Part shown: one piece after another, positions 21,748 to 32,601 of the stretch
Layout of the letters: each line of letters begins with the position of its first letter
Position numbering within the stretch: the first letter of the stretch is position 1
Made by a program: the position numbers and the translations under genes
The notes under the pieces: generated by a model
Told to the model about the DNA's origin: nothing
The model's database searches: none
The model's input: the letters and a program-made list of their open reading frames with translations, nothing else
Assembly (NCBI RefSeq): GCF_000787575.1
Contig: NW_012236517.1
Span: 645,158-709,157 of the forward strand
Length of the DNA stretch: 64,000 bases
Direction: 5' to 3'
Source of the DNA: Acytostelium subglobosum LB1
Lineage: Eukaryota > Evosea > Eumycetozoa > Acytosteliales > Acytosteliaceae

Positions 21748-22021
21748 AGAATCATGGGTGATTTTTGATGATCGTGGTCATGGCTGGACATCAACGTCGA
21801 CAACTTCAACACCATCAGCCACGACTGATATGTGGCGATTCAACAAGCACACAACAAGTGAACCTAGTTCACATTGACAAACACACAATCAAACATCATT
21901 ATGATCAACTTCAAGCTGGATGAAGTTATAATAAATACATGTATAGTTTATATATATCAAATTTGGAGCAAGTGCGACAGAGGCTTTCGATCGACAACAT
22001 AAACAACAACAACAACACACA

Positions 22022-22056
<35 letters not shown>

Positions 22057-22324
22057 TCAACATCAACATCAACAATCAATCAGAGGATAAGGGCCTAATA
22101 ATAGATAATGTTGACTGGGCACGAGGTTGCCACCCTCCAACAACTGACCTTCCCGATCAGAGCAACGCAGGCTAATAATAGGGCTTGAGTACGTGATGGG
22201 CGAGCACACTGGACCATTACAGCTCGATTTAAATAATGTTGCAACGGTCGATTGTGCTCGTTCTAACGGCCAAGCCAGACACAACCATCACTTTGAATTC
22301 AAATCAGACAATCGAACTTCTAAG
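21748..22324. other. Intergenic region with (AAC)n/(ATCAAC)n tract
   Basis: The 3' flank of F-box-like gene A followed by a trinucleotide and hexanucleotide repeat at about 21998-22078, which reads as Asn/Ile-Asn on the plus strand. An open frame over it (from about 21939) has no conserved content. A second frame beginning at 22236 (MLQRSIVLVLTAKPDTT) may be the decayed beginning of the ORF described next. Confidence 0.5.
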
Positions 22325-23094
22325 AGTCGACATACAACTCATCAATCACATACAACTGCATCGTTACGACGCAATACAATCCTATCCAACAACACGATCA
22401 TCATCATCATCATCATCATCAACATGCCATACGAAACCCCAAGCGCGCGATTACATTTATCCAGCACAGACGCTTCATCAAGGACAACAAGATCCCAACT
22501 GCCAGACGCTGCTATGCTGTGAAGAATAAGTTCATTGAAGCGATGGACTTTGTTTCTGGAAGTACTAATGGTAAGGAGTACCTGGAACAGATGTTCAAGG
22601 CATCACAGCAGGAGCAGTCGACGGTAAGCAAACTCGCCTCGGTCCTCAATCGCTACCCAAAGCAACACAAACCATTCCTTATTGCACAGCTTCAGCAACA
22701 AGGACTCAGCAAGTGTGAGATCACCAAGACAGGTATTGCAGTGTCGAAGCATCAGTGGCAGAGAGCGTGCCAGCTTGTGAGCGGCGCAGCCAACAAGGCC
22801 ATGCTCCCATTCTGGAGCGGCAACAAGCGCACTCGCGTGTCGAATGCCAAGGCCTGTGTGATTGACTTCTTCAACAAAAAGTTGGTTGAGGATGGCCACT
22901 GCTTCCCAAGCGCTCACCAGACCTCGGTGCTCAAGAGGGTGTCCAAGAGCTGCGCCACACAACAGTCTGTCACCACGATGAACTACTACGTCACTATGAA
23001 GGAATTGTTTGCACTCTATCAGGTTGAGTCCATCGCCAACGCGAACAGATTCATGCCCATCAAGAGCATATTAAGTCTACTCCACCTCAATTAA
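22325..23094 (+). pseudogene. Possible mobile-element-derived ORF, 5' end unclear
   Basis: An open frame runs from about 22325 to the stop at 23094 but has no ATG until 22540. The part from about 22445 reads like real protein: ITFIQHRRFIKDN, ARRCYAVKNKFIEAM, then a helix-turn-helix-like GLSKCEITKTGIAVSKHQW, CVIDFFNKKL and MNYYVTMKELFALYQ ... RFMPIKSIL. Upstream, another frame from 22236 is also protein-like, and the two meet inside a (CAT)n/(ATC)n repeat at about 22395-22425, which suggests a slippage frameshift. The pattern of a V-x-D-F-F segment followed by YxxxKELFxxYQ and a final F-x-P-hydrophobic segment reminds me of mobile-element-associated ORFs of protists and cnidarians; this is only a recollection. 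It could equally be a dictyostelid-specific gene with a missed first exon. Confidence 0.4.
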
Positions 23095-23240
23095 TACCAC
23101 AATATTGCCTAATCCCTGGAAGATCATTTCTGAAAGGACATTATATTTTTCGTTGATGGATCTTGTATTTCATTTATTATATTATAAGTGAATTGAATAC
23201 CATATCAAATGCTTCGTTGATTGAATCGATGTGATCACAC

Positions 23241-23554
23241 TTAGTTGATGGTAACACAGACGTGGGCAGTGAGGAGATCACATCCGAGCAGGTTGAGGTC
23301 GACATCAGCATTGACGTTGACATGGAGGTTAGAGAGACAACCGGTGAGACCATCGAGCAGACCAGCATTGCTGTTGGCACCCTGCATTCCATAGCTCATC
23401 GAGGAGCTTGCAATTGATGACTTGGACATACCCATCGAGGCAGTTGGTGTCATGTTCTTCATAGCGGCTATGTTTGATTAAGGATGTTAATATTAATTAA
23501 AATATAAATTGAGAGTGATTATGATTAATACTAATACTTACCAATAAGAGTCAT
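23241..23554 (-). CDS. hssA/2C/7E-family small protein, copy 2 (with intron)
   Basis: Exon 1 is 23554-23542 (MTLI plus one base, then GTAAGT) and exon 2 is 23467-23241. The 79-residue product starts MTLIAAMKNMTPTASMGMS and ends DLNLLGCDLLTAHVCVTIN, with the family's Ser/Gly middle (SSSMSYGMQGANSNAG). The intron after codon 4 also occurs in copy 6 at 63530 but not in copies 1 and 3-5. It lies just 3' of the possible mobile-element ORF and 5' to 5' with the F-box-like gene B. Confidence 0.9.
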
Positions 23555-24135
23555 TTTAGGATATTGTTTGAGTTTAGTTAATAATTAAATAAATATTATT
23601 TGTTTGATGATTTGAATTGAATCACCAAGTTGGTTTATTTATAGTTAATTGTTTGATTGATATTTATTCCAACGTCTTGGAGGTTTGGTATTAAGTTGAT
23701 CATATTCCAACTATCTAATAACAATTAAGGTAATAGTAATCAATTTACAATTCCCCTTAATACATATCACTTAATTACTTTTAACTTGTTACGTCATCAC
23801 ACACTTTAAAGTGTTATTATAACCTTTAGTGTGTGGCAGGGGGGCAGGGGGAATTTTAACCGTCTTTCGATCAATCAATCAATCAATCAATCAATCAACT
23901 CGTTCATACACATAAAGAGAATAATATTTGATTCAAATTTGATAATATGATTTATATTTGTTCCTTCCTCTAAGTTGATAAAACTAAAAAGAAGAACTTA
24001 CAAGTATTGTGATGATTCAGTTTTAATGTGGTCGTCTTCACACATGATCTGAACCAGTACCGAGGTGGGTTAGTGTGCCGACATTGGATAGTCAATCTAA
24101 TTTGATCATCACTCCACACAAACACATAATTAAGA
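23555..24135. other. Intergenic region, divergent promoters
   Basis: AT-rich spacer between hssA copy 2 (minus) and F-box-like gene B (plus). It contains a TATA-like segment near 23635, a G-run GGCAGGGGGGCAGGGGG at about 23837-23853 and TCAA repeats at 23871-23900. No coding frame was seen. Confidence 0.5.
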
Positions 24136-25563
24136 ATGGTCTTTCCAAAGATAATTTATCGCCATATAGTTGATATACTATGGCAGAATCATTATAATCA
24201 AAGAGAAGAATGTTCGATGTTCCAACATATGGCTACCGGTTACTTGCCAGAAGAGTTAAGACAAGGAAGGGCTTGGTTACTATCGTTGGATCTAGTGTGC
24301 TGGGACTTCCATAGTATTGTAAGATCATTGAACGACACCCTAACATTATCATTCAATGGAGTGTATCACAAGTATGATCAACTACTCCCACATCTTACTG
24401 GCGACATCAGTGTAGTGGCTCATGAGTTGACCACGCTGACCATCAGACACACTGAACAATGGCCAGAGATGTCGATCATGGAGACGTTTGGTAATGCCGA
24501 AATGAAGGCCTGGATGCGTGGCGCCACACGATCACTCAGTACCGCCAACATCACATTGAATAAGTGTAGCCTCCAGATGTTGGAGGGCGCAGACATTGAC
24601 AACTTGGAGACGCTGGGCATCGAGGTGTGCAGTTTGCCAAGCGGCCAGAACGATGACGTCCCACAGGTGCTACAGGCACTCTTGGACGCCAACCCAAACA
24701 TCCATACGTTGAACATCACGACGCGTAACAATGACTTTGACTCGCCTGTCATCTACAAGAGGTTGATGAAGGTGTTGGCTGTGCTGGGGACCGGAGTGCG
24801 TCGCCTTTCAATCAAGGACTGCGGCACAATGTTTGAAGAGATCAATGTCAACTGCGATGACTTCTTCAACGACCTGGCCAGCAGTGCACCTTCTCTCGAG
24901 CATCTCACTCTCAGGACCAAACATGGAGTCGATCCTACAATGAGTCCACGCATCGAGTCGCCACACTTCTACAACTTGTTCGAAGGGTATCTCAAGATGC
25001 AAAACACTCTCAAGTCGTTGGAGTACAACGAGGAGATGCCTGTGGAGGCCGAGCGATTGGTAGCGACCATACTTCAATGCCCCAACATCGTGGATACCAA
25101 GTTTGTGGACGGTCTGCCATTGCAATACCTCGTGCCATTCAGTCGCCGTTTGGATCGGCTCATGGTGTGCATCGACTTGGATATCACAGAGGTGGCCACT
25201 GAAGTGCTCGAGAAGGTGTATCCATTCCTCAACAATGCTGATCGATTGTATCTGATCGTGCGTGACCTGGAGCCACCCATCGTGCCCATCATCAATGAGG
25301 TGATCAGACGCAGCCAGAACAAGCAGCTCTGGATAAGGATCGTGCCCGAGCTGCTGGACTTCTCTGACGCCGAGGTATTTGATCCAATCGCACCGGTCGT
25401 TGAGTCCAATCAAAACTTATCCTTCTTCCGGTTCGAAGTGGAGTGTTCCCGAGCTGAAAAAGGTGATCTAGCTGCACTTCGCAATGTGATTGAACAGCAT
25501 CCAACCATCATCAACAAGTCTACAGCATTGACAATAGAGACTGAATACGTTCCTGGTTGGTGA
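24136..25563 (+). CDS. F-box-like / leucine-rich-repeat-type protein, copy B
   Basis: A single-exon frame of 475 residues starting MVFPKIIYRHIVDILW. The F-box-like N-terminus matches copy A at 20425 (see LDLVCWDFHSIVRSLND). Leu-rich stretches such as LETLGIEVCSL, SLEHLTLRTKHG and DRLYLIVRDLE give a degenerate LRR appearance. The two copies share little beyond the N-terminal 60 residues and overall plan, so they are old or fast-evolving paralogues. The start at 24136 is preceded by an AT-rich leader and fits the start of copy A. Role in ubiquitin ligase targeting is inference. Confidence 0.7.
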   Translation: MVFPKIIYRHIVDILWQNHYNQREECSMFQHMATGYLPEELRQGRAWLLSLDLVCWDFHSIVRSLNDTLTLSFNGVYHKYDQLLPHLTGDISVVAHELTTLTIRHTEQWPEMSIMETFGNAEMKAWMRGATRSLSTANITLNKCSLQMLEGADIDNLETLGIEVCSLPSGQNDDVPQVLQALLDANPNIHTLNITTRNNDFDSPVIYKRLMKVLAVLGTGVRRLSIKDCGTMFEEINVNCDDFFNDLASSAPSLEHLTLRTKHGVDPTMSPRIESPHFYNLFEGYLKMQNTLKSLEYNEEMPVEAERLVATILQCPNIVDTKFVDGLPLQYLVPFSRRLDRLMVCIDLDITEVATEVLEKVYPFLNNADRLYLIVRDLEPPIVPIINEVIRRSQNKQLWIRIVPELLDFSDAEVFDPIAPVVESNQNLSFFRFEVECSRAEKGDLAALRNVIEQHPTIINKSTALTIETEYVPGW

Positions 25564-26349
25564 GTGATCCCGACCGACTTCAAACCCCATCATCATTGCC
25601 CAATGCCAACAACATGTACGCACTACCAACAAAATACTACAACTACTACATACCTCGACAATCGACTGCCATCAACTCATACATTCACTCATTCACTCAC
25701 AATCGATCATGTGATAATGAGCGAGTGAAGACATGATGGCGACTGACGTTACAAGTTCATTCTCAATGTGGTATAGTAGTAGATCGATCACACAACTTAA
25801 AAGGTTAAGAAACACACTCCATTGGATGGGCTGACTGGCAGTCTTGATGGATGAATAAACTCGACAACAACAATCAACTCGCATCCATCCATGTGATTGT
25901 AATGGGTGATATTCCTTTCCCAATGATGATTGACTTGTAGTACTTGTGTCTTAGTAAGTGTGAGTGTGAGGGGGTATCACATGATTGACTGATCATACCC
26001 ATCACACTCATCATTCTCATCACGATCACCACTCACATGACACTCATCACCTTCACCCCAATGATCACTCGGGTTTATATGTGTTTGATGTCTAAGACAA
26101 CACACATCTTGATCAGAGTTTAAGTTGGACGAATGGACTATTGAGTCAGTCCACTTAGATTGAGAGATGGGTTGTAGTCCTGGATATTCAATCAATCAAT
26201 TACTTCACATTGGAGGTATGGACGTCGACCTTCCATCCATCACCGGGATATAAATCCAGACAATGTCCACTCATTCAATCATTCAATCATACAAACCAAT
26301 CAATCCTGGAATCTTAAATTTATAAATATATATATATAACACAATAACA
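25564..26349. other. Intergenic region
   Basis: Spacer of 786 bases with many CATT, CATC and TCAT runs; both strands hold short Ser/His-rich frames produced by these runs. A GATA/ATAT-rich leader at about 26310-26349 belongs to the next gene. Nothing else could be identified. Confidence 0.5.
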
Positions 26350-27096
26350 ATGGAAGTACTAAAGGATGTAACACCATCAGTCTTTAGACTGGCAAATGGA
26401 ATATGGACCAAGAGTATGGACGCTGAGTATAAGGAACCAGTTGCCTATCCTTACTCTGTTACGAATATCGCTCAGTATGCCCCACCACGATCACTACTGG
26501 AGCGCTTTGAGAGACGTAGGAACGAGTTGGACAAGTCACTGCCACTCGGCCGTCGCCTAGAGACCATCAACTGCTTCTTCCATCCAACGAGCGAAGCACA
26601 TCTAAGGAGATTGTTGCTGGATGGCTGGACCAGCTTCAATGCCGCCGACATTGTATTCCACACCAACGCCTGTCGTGCCATCAAAGAGGGCAACACAGCA
26701 TATCCCAAGCTGGTCATTGTCCGCCTATCCCTGGGAAGAGATGGAGTCGACTACACCAATGCCAATGGTCGTTATCGTGTTCGTGATCTAAGCAGTGCCA
26801 TCACATCCTTTATACTTGGTTATAAATCTTCAACAATGCCTAATGCGCCATACACTGGTGTGTCGTCCTCGCCGCTGCAGTCCAAGCTACAGGTGCAGAT
26901 GCAGCAAAAGCCCAAGCCATTGCCAACATTTGTAGTCTCAACCAGTAGTAGTGCATCCATTAATGCCAACGCCATTGCCAACTCCAAGTTTGATGCCTCT
27001 GGCGCCATGAAGGGTGACGGAATGACCTGTCTATCTTGCCGCTATGAGAACGCCGGTAACACCAAGTACTGTTGCCGATGTGGAGGACATCTTTGA
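26350..27096 (+). CDS. C-terminal zinc-ribbon protein (unknown)
   Basis: 248 residues, single exon. The first 160 residues look globular and conserved: a basic helix LLERFERRRNELDK, then INCFFHPTSEAHLRRLLLDG, FNAADIVFHTNACRAIK, YPKLVIVRLSLGRDGVDY and NGRYRVRDLSSAITSFILGY. A linker rich in Ser, Ala and Gln follows. The last 30 residues form a Cys4 ribbon, CLSCRYENAGNTKYCCRCG, like RanBP2-type or other single zinc ribbons. The order of strands and the F-H-x-N/T segment faintly recall ADP-ribosyltransferase (PARP-like) folds, but the key residues cannot be matched, so I leave it unassigned. Confidence 0.75.
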   Translation: MEVLKDVTPSVFRLANGIWTKSMDAEYKEPVAYPYSVTNIAQYAPPRSLLERFERRRNELDKSLPLGRRLETINCFFHPTSEAHLRRLLLDGWTSFNAADIVFHTNACRAIKEGNTAYPKLVIVRLSLGRDGVDYTNANGRYRVRDLSSAITSFILGYKSSTMPNAPYTGVSSSPLQSKLQVQMQQKPKPLPTFVVSTSSSASINANAIANSKFDASGAMKGDGMTCLSCRYENAGNTKYCCRCGGHL

Positions 27097-27170
27097 TTGA
27101 TTGATTGATTGATTGGAATGGTACCATTCTAATTGCCATCCATGCCATCTACTGTACAATAAACATCTAT

Positions 27171-28351
27171 TTATGAATCCAAATGGCCATCAATGAACAT
27201 GTCTTCGTTGTAGTATGTCGCTCTGATCTTTCGTCCTGCAAAGTATCGATCACTTAGTTGTGAGTGACCCTTCTTGGCCTCATCAACCGTCTCATAATGT
27301 ACAAAGATGCGCACAGCGTCGTCCGGATGCACCTGTCTGCCATTAACAATATGCACAAGTACAGTACGCACTCGGCCATACTTTGTGCACTCGCGCTTCA
27401 TCTCTGAGTTAAGGTCTTCGTCAACGTCCTCCTTTGATATGATGTTCTAGATGTATATGCATGCATTAGTTAGTGTGATCATGATTGATCGATGTCCGCT
27501 CCAAACGATCAACATACAGTGAGCAGTAATATCTTTGTTGGTGCGCTGGAACTGTGTCGATCACGGGACATGCGCTGATGAGTGTCGCTGGTGGGCTGTT
27601 CGGACATGCCCTGACTCATTCTTGCCCTTCTCTGATATGCATCATCTCCAGTAGTATCTTCAGTATAATGTGTTGTTCTAGATGATGACGATGACGATGA
27701 TGATGATGATGAAGATGAAGATGCAGAAGATGTGTTGTGATGATGATGTTGATGTTGTTGTTGTTGATGTTGTTGATGATGATGACCCCTTGATGATGAA
27801 TCATGCCTCCTGTCATCATCTCTTCTCAGCTTTGCCATTTGCATCTGTTTCTTCTCCTTCAGATACTCTTCATAATCATTCGGTTTGAATGGATTATATT
27901 CGTCCAATACCTCCTCTTCCTCATCATCACGCTGATGATGTTGATGTTGATGTTGTTGTTGTGAAAATGATGAACTATGATGTTGGTGATGTTGTTGTTG
28001 GTGAGGTTGGTGAGGTTGATATAGTTTGTTTGTTGTTGAGGTCGTAGTAGATGATGGTGATGCAGCCAAGGTCGAAGTCGAGGTCGAGGCGGAGGCCGAG
28101 GTCCTTGGTTGTTTAGTGATCGGTTGTGAAGTGGATGATGTTGTGGTAGGTCGTTTGAGTGATGCTTGTAATAATCTTGGCGGTAACTTTACTGATGTAA
28201 TAGGTGTATTTGTAGATGTTGATGACGACGATGAGTCTTTATCCTGGGTCATACTACTTGATGTTGAAGTTGATGTTGTAGTTTGGACATTAGTGGCTGA
28301 TGATGAAGTCAATACACTATCCTCTTCCTTTATATCATCATATAATCCCAT
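27171..28351 (-). CDS. SPF45/RBM17-like splicing factor with C-terminal UHM-type RRM
   Basis: Exon 1 is 28351-27518 and exon 2 is 27446-27171 (intron GTATGT ... TAG); together 369 residues. The start MGLYDDIKEE, the middle motif LDEYNPFKPNDYEEYLKEKK and the C-terminal RRM (TKILLLTNIISKEDVDEDL, KRECTKYGRVRTVLV, DDAVRIFVHYETVDEAKK, RYFAGRKIRATYYNED) follow human SPF45/RBM17 in order. The R-Y-F triplet is the signature of U2AF-homology motifs, which bind ULM peptides of SF3b1, U2AF and SF1 during 3' splice-site choice. The G-patch that SPF45 usually carries between these parts is not visible; the region is instead Ser/His/Gln-rich. Expected location is the nucleus. The intron lies within the RRM after its first strand. 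Confidence 0.8.
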
Positions 28352-28656
28352 CTTATATATTATTAATCGAGAGAGAGAGAGAAGTTATATAACTAAAGTT
28401 ACAACAACCAAACAAATAGATAGATAGATAGATAGACAATCAAATTACTTGAAGTTGTCAATCAAAGAACCATCAAAAAACATCCAAAATGGGCTTTTCA
28501 AACCCTTCATCAGTCTTTTGATCACCACTCATTCACATCATTCATTCAATATCTCTACTTCTTTCGTGTATAAATAGATATATATATTGTAGTGATTAAT
28601 TAGATATATAGGTTGTTGGTAGTGACTTAGAAAAGTACAACATTACCATCAAAGAA
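28352..28656. other. Short intergenic region, divergent promoters
   Basis: 305 bases between the SPF45-like gene (minus) and TPLATE gene (plus), with (GAGA)n at about 28370-28382 and (GATA)n at about 28417-28436. It should contain both promoters. No gene was seen. Confidence 0.6.
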
Positions 28657-31600
28657 ATGGAGATAGAGATTCAAGATGAACTTAATAGCAGTGACCCTAT
28701 CAAGCAGATGAGCGGTCTGCAGAAGCTCAACTTGAACTGGGTCAATCAAGGACGTGATCCAACATTGTTCTTTAACTCACTAATCAAGGTATGATATCAT
28801 TGGACATTCACTCATTCGATCGATCAAACAATCAATCATGTTCAATCAATCAATCAATCATGATCAATCATTGACACGATGTTGTTGTTGATCATTTATA
28901 TAGTGTATAGGTGATAGCGATAATAAGACAGCAAAGATACTGTCATATAACATACTAAAGAGTTGCAAGGCTGCTCAGAATGAATGGTATGTCATGCATG
29001 TCACCAGATGATTAATGAATGATAGGGGGACGGCAACACTCACACAGACACTCACTCATGATGATCATCATTAAATAGGTCACAGGCCATACCTGTACTT
29101 GTCAAGGACTTGAAGAGCGATGATGTAGAGGTGGTCATTAGCATTCTAAAGTCATTGCCACATATATCACCATTGTTGACAGAGTTACTGATGGTCGGCA
29201 ACGCAGACTTTGGACATCTGGTACGCCACGCTAATCAGGCGGTGCGTCGAACAGCCCTCGATACATTGATGACCCTGTTGTTCTATCGTAAGGCCGTACT
29301 GCTGCAGTACAAGAGCTTTGTCAGCACGGGCTGGGACCTGATAGTTGAGAAGCTGCTGGACGAGCAGCTACCATCCGTGTACCAGGCGGCGTTCAATGCC
29401 GTCTCGACGCTGTTCTCAGAGATCTCGAGATCAGTGTCGCATACCGACGAGTTTGACAACAGCCCGGCAAGACGCCAGGCACTGTCGGTGCATGGAGACA
29501 ATGTGGCCGCCAAACTGGTCGATCACTTTGACGTGCTGCTCACGCGCTCCGAGCACATTGAGATGTCAATGCGCCACGTCGCCGTCAACACACTGGCCTA
29601 TCTGGCCGACACTATATCACGCGCGGCTGGTGTGCCCCTGTGGCCTACAACCGATGCGCCACGCCTCTCAACCAAACAGAAGCCCCTGACGTCGCCACAG
29701 AACATCGTCAACAACCTCGTCGACCACTTCCTCAGCCTGCTTGGCTCCACAAACGACGCTCTCGTCTTCTCGGTGGGCAAGGCTGTGCTGGACCTCCTGC
29801 TCACACAGGCCAACCAACACAACGACACGTGGATCCAACCCGTGCTCACCGCATTCGTCGGCCTGTTGCGCCGCGAGGGTGTCACGCTCAACCCACTACC
29901 CATCCTGCTGGCGATCATGGGCGTACTGCCAATGCTTAACGACGACCTGCTGCTGGCCACACTCGTACGTATCTTCCCCTCGATCAAGTCCATCACCGAC
30001 TCGAACCAGCGTGTCAGCTACCTCATCCGCACATTTGAGTTGTTGATCGATCGCTACGTAACATCCACGGGCAAGGCCAACCTCTTTGGACCATTGATGA
30101 CCGATCAGTGGATGGTGTCCACGCTTCAAGACGAGGGCAGTAGTTTCCGCGAGGAGATCGTTGTGTCCATGGTAGCGAGCCATCACAACGTCCTGTCGCG
30201 TAGCATATCACAAACAGACGAGCAGCAATCGCCACCAATGGGCAGCAGCGGCAGTGGCATCTCTGGATCATCGTCCTCCTCACAGATGTCCAAGACCACA
30301 ACACTGTTCTACCTGCATCAAGTCGCCCTCAACATTGCCGAGGTGTGCCTCAAGTGTGTGTTGTGGCCTGTCGAGCGTCTGTACGCCCAGGAGTACTGTA
30401 TCCGTTTTGTGGACTGGTTGTGCCGCGTCACGCTGCACACTACCCAAGAGTCGGAGCACTCGCAGAAGTTGGTGTCCCTTCTGCGCTCTGAGCTGCTTGA
30501 ACAGATCGTCAAGATCCCATCAGACTACATCAGTCTACAATCAGTGTTCCTTATCGCCCAGCACCTGCTTAAGTCGCCCAGCAACAAGGTGTATGAGCAG
30601 AGCGACTCGATGCTGCTGGCCAACATCTTGCGTCTACGATTCCTCTTCCTGGACAACCAGGCTCGCTTCACCCAGTTCAACGGAAGCGTTCGCGACATGG
30701 TGATGGGCGTACCAATGTATGCACGCGCAATGCAAGCCAATCTTCACCCGCTGTCGGCCTTTTGGTTAGGCGCACTCGAGTGTCTCTACCTCCTAGGCGC
30801 CACAGTGCCCTCAGCCGAGACTATTGTCCTCCGAACTCTGGACGACCTCGTCAACACATATCCCGCCAACAAGGGTCTGGTGTCGCGCGCCAAGTTTGTC
30901 AAGAAGGCTCTCACAGTTCCACAGCTGCGCGCCACTCCATCTTTCGCGACTGCCAACCTCGACTTTGCCTTTTGTCTTCCCATCGAGTTCATTGAGAGTG
31001 CCATCTCATTGCGATCAGCTTCCGATATCTTTGCCTACGAATGCAAGAAAGCCATCACTGGCCTGGCTGGCGTGCATTATGGTTCGTCGATACGTGACCG
31101 CCCTTCAAAGGAGGCCGCACTGGTCAGTGGCTGCGGTGACCCTGTCTGGGTCGAGGTGATACACACTGCGCATCCAACACTCCACACCATCTCGCTGCAG
31201 GTCACCGTTACAAACAACGTGCGATTCCCTCTCAAGAACATTACCGTGGCACTCGGACTGACTGGCCACCTCGAGTTCCCGCACCCACTCACACAATGCA
31301 AGCATCAGATCGCAAAGCTGTTGCCCGAGAAGTCGTACAGCTTTGAAGTGCCCCTCTCTGTTACCGGCCTCGATCACAACGCCGTCACATTCTCCGTCAC
31401 GTACAATCACCCAAGTGGCATGAGCGAGGTGGAGAGCGCAAGAGGCAACAAGCCGGCACCAGTCACAATGGTGCCAATTGAGACGCGATGCATGGACTAC
31501 ATACTCGATTGGAACCAGTTCCTCATCCCCTTCAAGTACAACCAGCATCAGTTCCTGCAGCAATGGCCGCGCTTCGAAGCCGCCTTCCAGGTGGACGTGG

Positions 31601-32136
31601 TGTTTGAGGGCGAGAATGTGACGCGCGAGCTCATCAACAGCTGCCTGCTGCACTACCCCTTCCACAATGTGGAGACGAGCTACTACGACGAGCACAACTT
31701 CCAGTTTGCCTTCTCGGCGTCGACCTGGTTCAACGACCAGCTGTGCTTCACTGTGACGGGCATGGACAAGCCGGTGCCCGCCGACTACTACCACAAGAAG
31801 ATCATACAGGCCCGTTTCGAGTTCCGCTCGTCCAACGCCGGTGTATTGGCATCGTTCCAGAACGTTCTGGATCTCTGGATACACAAGCTGCCGAGATCAT
31901 GCGATCAATTCCTGGCCAGACTTCAATGTCCAGGCGAGAACTCATTATTCTCGATCACCTCAGTCAAAGATCAATCATCAAGCGCATCATCAAAGTCAAC
32001 ACCATCAAAACAGAGCATCAGTGAGATAGACCTTCTCAACAAGTGGAAAGAGTCCAAATCCAATGTACAAAAGCAACAACAGCAGCTACCACCATCGACC
32101 TCATTGCTTCAGACGATCGAGCAAGAGTTCTATTGA
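28657..32136 (+). CDS. TPLATE-like large subunit of the TSET/TPLATE endocytic adaptor complex
   Basis: Exons 28657-28788, 28904-28986 and 29079-32136 give 1,090 residues. TSET is an ancient adaptor complex related to AP and COPI that acts at the plasma membrane; TPLATE is its beta-type large subunit. The N-terminus, IQDELNSSDPIKQMSGLQKL, and the following HEAT-like helices resemble the start of plant TPLATE (short repeats of D-x-x-x-Q and VxILxxLP). The appendage part from about residue 760 reads DPVWVEVIHTAHPTL, LKNITVALGLTGHLEFPHPL and FLIPFKYNQHQFLQQWPRFE, in the same order as plant TPLATE's appendage (DPV, GLSG-L-F, LLPHK-x-F-x-x-WP). A coiled, Lys-rich tail (LLNKWKESKS) ends the chain. 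AP-1/2 beta is less likely because the clathrin box and typical trunk motifs are not seen. Large minus-strand frames here are shadows. Confidence 0.85.
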
Positions 32137-32601
32137 CATCGCATTGTGTGACACAATGATCGAACAGGTCCAGCAACCTCCCTCCCATCACAAAGCAAGC
32201 ACATTGTATTATTAAATGTTACCTTATGTATGTCAACAATTACCAGGTCAAGGCAAAGTCAAGGGCAAGGGTAGGACCAACCTTATAGATTATGGAAATT
32301 TCCGAACATCATTCAGTCTAGACCCATCAGATTTGAATGAATCTTTTTGATTCAATTTCATGGGGGGATATTCGGAGCCCAAACGAGGGGCAAAGGGCGT
32401 AAACTCGGTTCAAAAAGTTGCAAAATGTGCCGAATGGCCCAAAAAGGAAGAGTATGGTCCTTGCTAGCCCCATGTTAGTGTATTTGCTATGAGTGAATGA
32501 TGGATTCTTTATATACATTGACAATAAATATATTCTCACCATAATATTATAACTACAGATAATATATCATACAGATAAATACAAATATACAGATACAAAC
32601 A
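32137..32601. other. Intergenic region
   Basis: 465 bases. The central part (about 32240-32470) is richer in G+C than other spacers, with a short hairpin-like GAATGAATCTTTTTGATTC near 32334-32352. A minus-strand open frame (32327-32542) exists but has no recognisable motif. The last 60 bases are AT-rich leader for the next gene. Confidence 0.45.

Noticed and set aside
31105-31884. 259-codon minus-strand frame
   Set aside because: It is antisense to the TPLATE appendage, which carries the family motifs.
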